From NCBI RefSeq assembly GCF_032854445.1, contig NC_088295.1:3166501-3230500 (forward strand): a DNA stretch of 64,000 nt. Direction: 5' to 3'. Of the stretch, positions 1 to 11,643 are shown piece by piece (position 1 is the first letter of the stretch; every line of letters begins with the position of its first letter). The notes beneath the pieces are model-generated. The model searched no databases. It saw only the letters and a list, made by a program, of their open reading frames with translations, and was not told where the DNA came from. The position numbers and the translations under genes were made by a program. This DNA is from Liolophura sinensis. Taxonomy: Eukaryota > Mollusca > Polyplacophora > Chitonida > Chitonidae.

Positions 1-1450
1 GTATGGATACCAAACCTTCTTATGGAAGCTCTCCATGCACTGATAACAGGATAGATTGGAATAAGCTGAGGAACAGAAGGAAGCAGAGACACACATAGAG
101 AACCAGTATGTCATAATACCAGCGTAAGAGAGTAGCAGGTTTATTCAAATCGACAAAATAAAACACTGGCTATTTTCTTCACTTCGTTTATGATCATCCC
201 GACGCTACACGTGTACACAGAGCAAGGTTGGTCAAACAGCCTCACTTTTCACACATTACTGATTATAACATCGGTAGAGGTGTCGGCTTAGTTGTGATGG
301 GTAACACTGAACATAACATTTCAATTTCCGCCCGCCGGCCTGCATTGGCTCACACACCCGGTCGCAACACACCTGGAAAGGAGCCCGTGAGTGGGGAAAC
401 CGGAGAGACGGCTTACAAACCACTCAACCGCATAGCCATGGGAGACTTTTGTATCGATCATAGGCCGTGGTATTTACAAAACTCGTCACATATATAAGCC
501 CTCTAGTGTAGTCACGCTGAGAACAGTGGTACATGGTAGATTCTGTCCGCTGCTTCTGTGACACACAAGGTCAAAAAGTCAACAGCGGGCCTAGCAGGTA
601 CCGGTATACGTCTAGAAAAACGACAGTTTGATGTGATTTGAGGCAACGTTAAAAATTATAGGTCAAAGTTACAAATCACAGAAATTACAACACAAAACAG
701 CACTGCCTCTGAATCTATTCAATCCAGTTATCTCTTTATAAAACTGTTTTAACCTGAATGGAAAGAAACAGTGTTTTCTTCGCTTTGTCGTTCATTACAG
801 GAATGTTTCCCAAATGCACAGCGCCATGACTCACGAAATCACCGAGGAAAACCTGCATGAGAGAAAATCGATTAAAAGCCAATCAGACTGAGCCAGAGAG
901 ATGTGTCGATATCTGCGTGAGGTACGCAGTCAATACAACCCATTACTCTAATTGGTTGAAAATAAATGAGTAGAATAGAGTAGCAGAGCAAACAGTGAGA
1001 ATCAACAAAGGGCAATGCTGACGTTCCCGGTGGTTAAAGTAGCAGCTTTGGATAAACAGATCTATTGGAAAAGATCGATCAAAAGCTAAATGATTTGTAC
1101 TGATGTAGGGGCTTAACGGCTCCTTCCCGATCCCCATAAAATACCCTGTATTCAGATTAGGCAGAATCGACGGCCTTTCTGCTCAACCCTTGAGTAGTTC
1201 ACTTTTTATTACAAGTAAACTAAACATGTACAAACCAGGTGTGGCTGGAGAGGGTGGGGTTTGGGTGGTTTGTAAAGAGAGTGGAGACAGGATGACCTCT
1301 AAGACACTTCACAGGTACGCAAAACTCGGGGATTGAAAAACAAGTGAAATGAACATCGGAATGTACGTCACATGTATTATAATAAAACACTTGCATATTA
1401 ATCTACACGTAATGAACCAATTTCTTTTGTCTGAAGTGGGCATTAAAATT
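1..1450. other. No gene recognised
   Basis: Mixed-composition sequence with only short open frames (the longest about 90 codons on the plus strand, 228-497) that show no recognisable motif. I see no splice-bounded exon I could connect to a neighbour. Confidence 0.4.
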
Positions 1451-1465
1451 TGATATCTTAATTAA

Positions 1466-4330
1466 GATAAGTGTAGGCCTAGTTCCTTCCATTCATGTAA
1501 GCGTGTTCATATATACACATGGGTAGGGAACAACGTTACTGATAGATAAGTGTAGGCCTAGTTCCTTCCATACATGTATCTGTGTTGCTGAATACACAAG
1601 GGTATTGATCAACTTTAACGATAGATAAGTGTAGGCCTAGTTCCTTCTATTCATGTATCTGTGTTGCTGAATACACAAGGGTATTGATCAACGTTAGTGA
1701 TAGATAAGTGTAGGCCTAGTTCCTTCCATTTATGAATCTGTGTTGCTGAATACACAAGGGTAGTGACCAACTTTAACGATAGATAAGTGTAAGCCTAGCT
1801 CCTTTCATTCATGTATTTGTGTTGATGAATACACAAGGCTAGTGAACAACTTTAACGATAGATAAGTGTAGGCCTAGTTCATTCCATTTATGAATCTCTA
1901 TAGCTGAATACATAAGGGTAGTGACCAACGTTATTGATAGATAAGTGTAGGCCTAGTGCCTTCCATCCATGTATTTGTTCTGCTCAATACACAAGGGTAG
2001 TAGTGACCAACGTTATTGATAGATAAGTGTACGCCTAGTGCCTTCCATCCATGTATTTGTTCTGCTCAATACACAAGGGTAGTAGTGACCAACGTTATTG
2101 ATAGATAAGTGTAGGCCTAGTTTCCTTCCATCTATGTATCTGTGTTGCTGAATACATCAGGGTAGTGACCAGCGTTACTGATAGATAAGTGTGAGGCTAG
2201 TTCCTTCCATCCATGTATTTGTTCTGCTCAATACACAAGGGTAGTAGTGACCAACCTTATTGATAGATAAGTGTAGGCCTAGTTTCCTTCCATCTATGTA
2301 TCTGTGTTGCTAAATACATCAGGGTAGTGACCAACGTTAGTGATAGATAAATGTAGGCCTAGTTCCTTTCATTCATGTATCTGTGTTGCTGAATACACAA
2401 GGGTAGTGACAAACGTTACTGATAGATAAGTGTAGGCCTAGTTTCCTTCCATCTATGTATCTGTGTTGCTGAATACATCAGGGTAGTGACCAACGTTATT
2501 GTTAGATAAGTGTAGGCCTAGTTTCCTTCCATCTATGTATCTGTGTTGCTGAATACACAAGGGTAGTGACCAACGTTATTGGTAGATAAGTGTAGGCCTA
2601 GTTTCCTTCCATGTATGTATCTGTGTTGCTGAATACACAAGGGTAGTGACCAACGTTATTGGTAGATGAGTTTAGGCCTAGTTTCCTTCCATGTATGTAT
2701 CTGTGTTGCTGAATACACAAGGGTAGTGACCAACGTTATTGGTAGATAAGTGTAGGCCTAGTTTCCTTCCATTCATGTATCTGTGTTGCTTAATACACAA
2801 GGGTAGTGAACAACGTTATTGGTAGATAAGTGTGGGCCTAGTTCCTTACATCCATGTACTTGTTCTGCCCAATACACAAGGGCAGTGACCAACGTTATTG
2901 ATAGATAAGTGTAGGCCTAGTTTCCTTCCATTCATGTATGTGTTAGGCTCAATACACAAGGGTAGTGAACAACGTTATTGGTAGATAAGTGTAGGCCTAG
3001 TTTCCTTCCATCTATGTATCTGTGTTGCTGAATACACAAGGGTAGTGAACAACGTTATTGATAGATAAGTGTAGGCCTAGTTCCTTCTATTCATTTATCT
3101 GTGTTGCTTAATACATAAGGGTAGTGAACAACGTTACTGATAGATAAGTGTAGGCCTAGTTCATTCCATACACGTATCTGTGTTGCTTAATACACAAGGG
3201 TAGTGAACAACGTTATTGATAGATAAGTGTAGGCCTAGTTCCTTTCATTCATGTATCTGTGTTGCTGAATATATAACGGTAGTGACCAACTTTGACGATA
3301 GATAAGTGTAGGCCTACCTTTTTCATACATGTATCTGTGTTGCTGAATACACAGGGATAGTGACCAATGTTACTTATAGATAAGTGTAGGCCTAGTTCCT
3401 TTCATTCATGTATCTGTGTTGCTGAATACACAAGGGTAGTGACCAACGTTACTGATAGATAAGTGTAGGCCTAGCTCCTTTCATTCAAGTATCTGTGTTG
3501 CTGAATATATAACGGTAGTGACCAACTTTGACAATAGATAAGTGTAGGCCTACCTTTTTCATACATGTATCTTCGTTGCTGAATACACAGGGATAGTGAC
3601 CAATGTTACTTATAGATAAGTGTAGGCCTAGTTCCTTTCATTCATGTATCTGTGTTGCTTAATACACAAGGGTAGTGACCAACGTTAGTGATAGATAAGT
3701 GTAGGCCTAGCTCCTTCCATTCATGTATCTGTGTTGCTTAATACACAAGGGTAGTGACCAACATTAACGATAGATAAGTGTAGGCCTAGTTCCTTCCATT
3801 CATGTAAGCGTGTTCATATATACACATGGGTAGGGAACAACGTTACTGATAGATAAGTGTAGGCCTAGTTCCTTCCATACATGTATCTGTGTTGCTGAAT
3901 ACACAAGGGTATTGATCAACTTTAACGATAGATAAGTGTAGGCCTAGCTCCTTTTATCCATCTATCTGTGTTGCTGAATACACGAGGGTTGTGACCAACT
4001 TTAACGATAGATAAGTGTAGGCCTAGCTCCTTTTATCCATCTATCTGTGTTGCTGAATACACGAGGGTAGTGACCAACTTTAACGATAGATAAGTGTAGG
4101 CCTAGCTCCTTTTATCCATCTATCTGTGTTGCTGAATGCACAGGGATAATTACGTACAGATAAGTGTAGAACTAGTTTCTTCCATTCATGTACTTGTCTT
4201 ACTGTGTGCACACGGGATACTAGACAACACTGCAGTAAAGTAAGTGTAGTGTCCTTCCATTCAATTCCTTGTGTTATTAATGCATCTGCAGAGAATATAC
4301 AAAACATGACTGTAAGATAAGTGTACATCT
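1466..4330. repeat. Tandem array A, ~79-bp unit
   Basis: About 36 imperfect copies of a ~79-bp unit recognisable by AGATAAGTGTAGGCCTAG, then CTGTGTTGCTGAATACAC and AGTGACCAACGTTA. Copies differ by substitutions and 1-3 nt indels (for example GGGTAGTAGTGACC against GGGTAGTGACC). The last units decay and grade into the next array, which shares the order AGTGTAG, TTCCATCCATTCAT, CTGTGTTGCTG. No host gene was found, so intronic or intergenic status is unknown. Confidence 0.95.
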
Positions 4331-6335
4331 TTTTTATACATCGACCTGTGTTGTTGTATATATAGACGATACAGACAAAAGTTACTTTAGGTCAGGTGTA
4401 GTTTTCCATCCATTCATCGACCTGTGTTGCTGTATGTATAGAGGATGCAGACAAAAGTTACAGTAAGTCAGGTGTAGTTTTCCATCCATCCATCGACCTG
4501 TGTTGCTGTATGTATAGACGATACAGACAAAAGTTACAGTAAGTCAGGTGTAGTTTTCCATCCATCCATCGACCTGTGTTGCTGTATGTATAGACGATAC
4601 CGACAAAAGTTACAGTAAGTCAGGTGTAGTTTTCCATCCATTCATCGACCTGTGTTGCTGTATATATAGACGATACAGACAAAAGTTACAGTAAGTCAGG
4701 TGTAGTTTTCCATCCATCCATCGACCTGTGTTGCTGTATGTATAGACGATACAGACAAAAGTTACGGTAAGTCAGGTGTAGTTTTCCATCCTTCCATCGA
4801 CCTGTGTTGTTGTATATATAGACGATAGCGACAAAAGTTACTTTAGGTCAAGTGTAGTTTTCCATCCATCCATCGACCTGTGTTGCTGTATGTATAGACG
4901 ATACCGACAAAAGTTACAGTAAGTCAGGTGTAGTTTTCCATCCATTCATCGACCTGTGTTGCTGTATGTATAGACGATACCGAGAAAAGTAACAGTAAGT
5001 CAGGTGTAGTTTTCCATCCATTCATCGACCTGTGTTGCTGTATGTATAGAGGATGCAGACAAAAGTTACAGTAAGTCAGGTGTAGTTTTCCATCCATCCA
5101 TCGACCTGTGTTGCTGTATGTATAGACGATACAGACAAAAGTTACAGTAAGTCAGGTGTAGTTTTCCATCCATCCATCGACCTGTGTTGCTGTATGTATA
5201 GACGATACCGACAAAAGTTACAGTAAGTCAGGTGTAGTTTTCCATCCATTCATCGACCTGTGTTGCTGTATATATAGACGATACAGACAAAAGTTACAGT
5301 AAGTCAGGTGTAGTTTTCCATCCATCCATCGACCTGTGTTGCTGTATGTATAGACGATACAGACAAAAGTTACGGTAAGTCAGGTGTAGTTTTCCATCCT
5401 TCCATCGACCTGTGTTGTTGTATATATAGACGATAGCGACAAAAGTTACTTTAGGTCAAGTGTAGTTTTCCATCCATCCATCGACCTGTGTTGCTGTATG
5501 TATAGACGATACCGACAAAAGTTACAGTAAGTCAGGTGTAGTTTTCCATCCATTCATCGACCTGTGTTGCTGTATATATAGACGATACAGACAAAAGTTA
5601 CAGTAAGTCAGGTGTAGTTTTCCATCCATCCATCGACCTGTGTTGCTGTATGTATAGACGATACAGACAAAAGTTACGGTAAGTCAGGTGTAGTTTTCCA
5701 TCCTTCCATCGACCTGTGTTGTTGTATATATAGACGATAGCGACAAAAGTTACTTTAGGTCAAGTGTAGTTTTCCATCCATCCATCGACCTGTGTTGCTG
5801 TATGTATAGACGATACCGACAAAAGTTACAGTAAATCAGGTGTAGTTTTCCATCCATTCATCGACCTGTGTTGCTGTATATATAGACGATACAGACAAAA
5901 GTTACAGTAAGTCAGGTGTAGTTTTCCATCCATCCATCGACCTGTGTTGTTGTATATATAGACGACAGCGACAAAAGTTACTTTAGGTCAGGTGTAGTTT
6001 TCCATCCATCCATCGACCTGTGTTGTTGTATGTATAGACGATAGCGACAAAAGTTACTTTAGGTCAGGTGTAGTTTTCCATCCATCCATCGACCTGTGTT
6101 GCTGTATATATAGACGATACAGACAAAAGTTACAGTAAGTCAGGTGTAGTTTTCCATCCATTCATCGACCTGTGTTGCTATATGTATAGACGATACCGAG
6201 AAAAGTAACAGTAAGTCAGGTGTAGTTTTCCATCCATTCATCGACCTGTGTTGCTGTATGTATAGACGATACCGACAAAAGTTACAGTAAGCCAGGTGTA
6301 GTTTTCCATCCATCCATCGACCTGTGTTGTTGTAT
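4322..6335. repeat. Tandem array B, 76-bp unit with higher-order structure
   Basis: About 26 copies of a 76-bp unit marked by CGACCTGTGTTGCTGTATG, TAGACGATACAGAC and AAGTTACAGTAAGTCAGG. Variants recur in fixed order (GAGGATGCAG; GATACAG; GATACCG; TATATA plus GATACAG; TACGGTAAG; CCTTCC plus GATAGCG). The GAGGATGCAG variant is near 4440 and again near 5046, about 608 bp or eight units apart, so blocks of units have been duplicated. Most units carry a plus-strand 5'-splice-site-like ACAGTAAGT. The unit is a diverged relative of array A. Confidence 0.95.
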
Positions 6336-6384
6336 AAGTGTACTTATACTTGCGAATGAATACATAACAGGAAACTAAAAACGA

Positions 6385-6540
6385 CAAGAAAAGTGTACAT
6401 TGATGGACGTGGAAGCATGTACTTACCTGTGACGTTCAAAGTTTGACACAATACAACGACAAGAGAAGTGTGCATTGGTGTACGTGCAAGCATGTACTTA
6501 CCTGTGACGTTCAAAGTTTGACCCAATACACCGGTGTTCA
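6385..6540 (-). repeat. Two-copy 75-bp repeat of an exon tail plus 5' splice site
   Basis: The block containing GTCAAACTTTGAACGTCACAG followed by GTAAGTACATGCTT occurs with its donor at 6496-6501 and again 75 bp further along the minus strand (donor at 6421-6426). Only a few substitutions separate the copies. The first copy is the end of the candidate exon at 6502-6555. Confidence 0.8.
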
Positions 6541-6555
6541 ACACCCCAAGCAATG
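6502..6555 (-). CDS. Candidate 54-nt exon of an unidentified minus-strand gene
   Basis: On the minus strand a pyrimidine-rich tract ending TGCGTCTGTTACAG is followed by 54 nt and then a consensus 5' splice site, CACAG|GTAAGTA. The interval is open in two frames (one reads LLGVLNTGVLGQTLNVTG, another WGVEHRCIGSNFERH), so the frame is undetermined. No partner exon was found on either side. The splice signals are strong; the coding status is a guess. The exon tail and donor are duplicated 75 bp downstream. Confidence 0.35.
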
Positions 6556-6559
6556 CTGT

Positions 6560-9500
6560 AACAGACGCATGTAAAATAGAGAAAAAACAATATTTTTTTT
6601 TGTTTTGTTTTTTTTAACTATGATAAATAATGTAAACTGTGAGGTAAAAGCTTGACATTCGAGCGGAGCTCCATTTTGGATGAATGTTTTTATTTGTAAA
6701 TGAAAATGCCCATAAACCGTTCTTATTATAGCATTTTGGCGATGAGCAATGAAATAATAATACTCAAAAGGTGTTGTCATTGAGTTAGTCCTAGACATTC
6801 TTAGGGTACTTCATGAAATCTTTTTTATAACAATTAAATGTGCTTTTCGGAACAAATTTATCATTCGTTTACATCTTAGTCAACACGTTTGTTAATTTTC
6901 ACTAATATGACGGCTCTCAGGATTATGATTGGAGGTCACCAGGCAGAGATAGGCACAAGAAAAAAACGGTGGCACTTCGTCAACTACATGACAAAACTCC
7001 CGACTCCGTGCTGCAGCGGGTGCAGCCAATGGCGGACAGGCCTGTGCTGTAATCATTAAAGTCGGCGAGGAACCTCAACAGTTAAATAAATAGTCCTATA
7101 TCAAAACCAACAGTAAATAAGAGTTGTTATCTGTATGTAATATTTCGTCAGACCAGTACCCAAGCGACCCGCAGCGAAGAGATTCATGTCCAAATTTGAC
7201 TGTGTTGTAAATGGTTTCTGCTACGACAAGGAGCAGTCTATATGTGTGTCTTTATATTCTTAAGTACAGAAATGTGAGTAACGGCATTGTCTAAATAATA
7301 TTGTAATGACACATTGATACAAATAGGTCCTGCCATGCGATTTATGAAAGGCAGAACAGAAAGTTTTCAGCGAATTCAGTTCAGTGAAACCATTAACCTG
7401 ACACGTGAACCATTGGTATGATTTAATTGTTTATTCTGACATTCTATATTCATTCATTTTCGTTGTCCTCAACACCATCAGCCAAATGTTTCTCCGTTCA
7501 CCGTTCTTCGTCCATTCTATTAGTGAGAAACGTCTACTGTAGGTTGAGATTTCAGCCAGTGATACCGAACAAAAAAATCTTTGTTTCTAGTCATGATAAA
7601 ATATCCCTTTGTGTTTTTCTAAAAAGCAGAAAAAACACAAAAAAAAAACAAAGGATTAAAGATCACCCACCTGTGGTCAGGTATCCGTACAAAGTTAGAG
7701 TTAACATCAGGCACGGAAGACGGCGTAACTCCATATTTATATCATGCCAACATCATGAAAACAGCAACCAGAATATCATTATTGTCTCCTCCCCAGCTGT
7801 CCGAAACTCTCAGGTGCCCCAAGTAAAGATCGGTCTCACAGGTACCCCATCGGCCCGTGTCACACTGATCGCGTCAAGTCACATGGTTCTGTCATGTCAG
7901 GTGCCTCTGGTAAGGTACATCCACAAGTTGAAAAGTAAACAAATTATCAAAATCTATACCACTTGAGGCTCCTACAGGCTACCTCCAAGCAGCGGGAAAA
8001 GACCGAAATACGACTTGGAACTTATGGGTGTGAGGGGCCTGTAAAGATTACGAGTGAAATCGTGATGCTAACGGTCCTGAACACCTGGTGCCTCCGATCT
8101 TCGCCTACTCGTAAAGCCGAGTCTCTCTCAGACCGATGAACTACCAGTGCGACTCTGTAGGTGGCTGTTGCTATGGCGATAGCCTGAAGTCAATTAACAC
8201 TGGAGCGTGGTTGATTCAGCCTGGCGCGAACCCCCCGATCTGTTTAATCAACCCTCCGTCAAACTCAAAGACCGGTCGATTTCAAGAGGGCAATTATGTT
8301 GTTGGACTCTCGGGGATTTAGACGAAATTCAAAGGAAAATACTGAGATGTAATTAAGATGTATAATGCCACAACGGGCATAAATGCAGCACCAGATTTCT
8401 GAATTAGATCATCTAATTTAAACATTAGAGAGCTGGAATTTTAATGGCTGACGTTACAGTCGCTTACTACACGTTTGGAAAATAAGTAATGCGGAAACTC
8501 CCTTCCTTTGTGTTCACATAAACTGTGCCAACCGACGGACATTCTCCGTAAACTTATTTCGTTTGCCTTTTAGACGCGAGAGCAGAGATGAAAAACTCAC
8601 AACGACATGTTTATTTCAGACTTGAGTGAAATTTAACTTCAGTACACAAATTATAGATAACGTTCAAGTCCAGTTAAACATCTTTTCAAAAATCTTACTA
8701 CTCAGAGTGGAGATTATTTTTAACCCTACTGGGTCGTTATGTGATGACGTCCTCCAATTTCCACTGGCCTTGTCAGATTATCTTACAAGATTGCCCCAGC
8801 TTAATCTGACCTAATCGGTCATGGCACTTTGTCCTATTAGATAGAACTAAACTTTCATCATGTTAAACCCTTCTTTATTGGGCTGTTGGTGCTGGTAGAA
8901 GTTTTTACAAACAACTATAGAAACCCTGTACAGCTGGAAAGTCATTCATATTTCAAACTTTAAATAACTGCAGAGCTCTGTTATTGCTCTGGATGTACAT
9001 TAAAATGTGTTTCTCAATAAATCATCATTAAGTGTGCACTGTCAAAAGAAATACGTGTATTTTTGGCAAAAAACGCGAGGAGTGATCTCTTGTGTCTACA
9101 ATGGTGTCCTTGTGACAGACTGGGCTCTGTGATGCCGATGTCACACGTAAATCACGTATGGTTAAAACGGAAAAAAACGAGTCGCCGACAAGTATCACTG
9201 AAAGCATTGAAGTATTTTGCTTAAGCCTTATTCTCGCCACACTGAGCGGCAACCACTCCACACACGAGTACCACCCCAGACAGGTAAACAGAGACGCCTG
9301 GCCTGCATTTCCTTACTCCTGGAAAAGTCCATTAGTTTAAAAGGCGTCATATAAACACACCTGTCACGAAATTTGGACTGGCTGAACGCGACCATACGCT
9401 CTATAAATGTATGTTCATAAGTTTTTTTCTTCTTTTCATCGGAGATCAATACTCAAGAATATTGAATTTTTATGAGGCCAGGTTTATGATTGGATTAAAC

Positions 9501-9780
9501 CAGGCAAACGAAAACTTCCCTAAGTGTCAGGTAAACATTCAGACCAAAGTCACAGTCAAATCACTTGAGCTGGATTTTGTTCACCGACTTGAACGGGCTG
9601 CCAGCTGGGACAACAACAATTTTCCACGGGTTTGACGTGGAAAGGTCTCGTGAAGTTTCTTCCCCTCACTGAACTGAAGTAATACCAGAGGCCAAAATGA
9701 GTGAACTGTCTAACTTTAAGGAGAAAAGACAGGATGTGTCGAAGTGTAGCCTTCTGGGGTGTCTTTTCTTGGATGCCGCA
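6560..9780. other. Unassigned region, no supported gene
   Basis: AT-rich sequence with scattered short open frames. A 179-codon plus-strand frame at 7427-7966 has low-complexity, lysine-rich content and no motif or splice context. The stretch 7980-8330 is more GC-rich (GTGAAATCGTGATGC, AAGCCGAGTCTCTCTCAGAC) and could be an old dispersed repeat, but I cannot prove that from one copy. Confidence 0.4.
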
Positions 9781-9784
9781 TTTT

Positions 9785-10243
9785 CCAGAGTCATGTCAAC
9801 CTCTTCTCGGGTGCACCTTCAGTGTTATACTGTGTATCCCAAGGTCAAACGGCAGCACACTTGCATTTACCCGGGTACACTTTGGGCGTTACATTGTGCC
9901 TTAAAGGATATACGGCCGCCAACCTGCATTTTCCTGGGTATACCTTGGGCCTTACGCTGTGTAATCCAAGGATATAGGGCAACTAACCTGCATTCTCCAC
10001 GGTACACCTTGGGCGTTACACTGTGTAATCTAAGGATATACGGCAGCAAACCTGCATTTTCCAGGGTACAACTTGAGTGTTACACTGTGTAATCCAAGGT
10101 CATACGTCACCAAACCCCTTTTTCTAGGGTACACCTTGGGCGTTACGCCGAGTAATCCAAGGATATACGGCAGCAAACCTGCCTTTTCTCGGGAGCACCA
10201 TGGGTGATATATTGTATATTACAAGGTCATACGGCAGCAAACC
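9785..10243. repeat. Tandem array D, ~64-bp unit
   Basis: About seven diverged copies of a ~64-bp unit marked by GGGTACACCTTGGGCGTTAC, ACTGTGTAATCCAAGG and ACGGCAGCAAACCTGC. Overlapping open frames on both strands here are by-products of the repeat. Confidence 0.9.
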
Positions 10244-11458
10244 TGAGGAGTGTGGCTGGTTCATGAAATCAAAGCGCTGGTCACTTCGGCTCACTTGTGA
10301 AGTTTTAGTCTGCCAGCATCCAATGGGCCTCTAACTTCGCAGCCTCGAATCCGGTCTTAGCGGTGACTATGTCAATGGGGGGAAGATTACTCCACACTGG
10401 TATTAGAGAAAAAGTCTTTAGTATCGTGTAAAGTATCAATCAAACAAACAATAAACATTATTCGTGTACATAATGCAGAAACGTTCCATCATTATTGAAT
10501 GATATCTGTGTATTTAAAGTTTTTCTACACGTGGACGGCGCAGCAGTCGTAACAATGACCTTATTTTCAGAGAAAATGCACACCAGATACCACAAGGCTG
10601 ATAGATTGGTCAATGTGGATATAGTTTAACAAAATGAATGTCTGTTTCAGACTGTGGTACAGATTCAAATGAAATAATATAAATGTGGATAAAATTACAG
10701 AGAAATAATAACAAAAAATTGTACATTTGTTAACATTACACCATTAAACCAATGATGTAATTAAAGCACCGTAATAACTCTCCAGCAACTGACTTTGCCT
10801 AAAGCCTTAAATCCCATTAGGTACACCCATATTTTCTGCTTTCACGCAAGAAGAAAAATATTACAAGCACTCAATCCAAATATAAGACAAACTGCTGCAC
10901 CAGGCCTTACACTTTCGTTTACTCTCTCGAAATAAAGCTCTTCAGAAGCAACAACAATGAAATCCTAGTCACTCAGCTGTTATAGGTCTATGTTAGCATC
11001 AAAAGTGTCATAAGGAAATCCTAAACATATAAAACCAGAAAAAACAAGGTACCTCAAGAAAAATGCCAAACCCTAATGACTAACACCTGGTGGAGACCTG
11101 TTACCTTCGTAAAATTCAACTCAATCACGAAAAAGTGATAATAATAACTTGTTATTTCAGCATGCCACATGGGACATCATGTAACCGCTTGTAGCTGGAG
11201 AGCCAGACAAGCTTGAGATACAAAAAAAACATATCACAATAAATATCACCCATTTCTGCATTTCCCTGCATGTTTTATACCTTTACAACTGGATTAAAAA
11301 GTTTTTGAAAGTTTTCAGCTTTAAGTACATTTCATCAAAACGATACCGTACAAGGCACTGGGTTAAGACTGTGTAGGCCTCGTGTCTATGTGAAAAAGTT
11401 TTTAAAATCTTAAAATTTTAAAATCAGTGTAGATATCCAATTTCTTCTTGAAGCACAA
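10244..11458. other. 3' flank of the RRM gene, no feature identified
   Basis: AT-rich non-coding DNA beyond the stop codon at 11459 (minus strand), so it should include that gene's 3' UTR. I could not identify a convincing polyadenylation signal on the minus strand. Confidence 0.35.
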
Positions 11459-11643
11459 TCACTCATTCCTGATCTGGTCAGTAACCTGGTATCCTGTACT
11501 TCTCCTCTGATATATGTGGATATGTGGATCCTCTGGATAACTCATTAACAGGCTGAACAGAAGTGCCACACGTGGGCAGATATCTACCTTCAGAAAGAAG
11601 TCATCAGAAATGAAATGTTGCGAAACGGTGACAACTGTTATAG
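11459..11643 (-). CDS. RRM gene exon 7 (stop codon)
   Basis: The acceptor is AGCTGCCACAG. Two bases complete the codon left open by exon 6, then ITVVTVSQHFISDDF (suitable as the last RRM strand) and a tail ending TDQIRNE and TGA. The intron between exons 6 and 7 (11644-14447) is almost filled by two tandem arrays. Confidence 0.65.

Noticed and set aside
1466-6335. CRISPR-like direct repeats
   Set aside because: Units are contiguous tandem copies without unique spacers, in a genome with spliced genes; there are no cas genes.
7427-7966. 179-codon plus-strand open frame
   Set aside because: No motif, AT-rich Lys/Ile composition, no splice or promoter context; likely chance.
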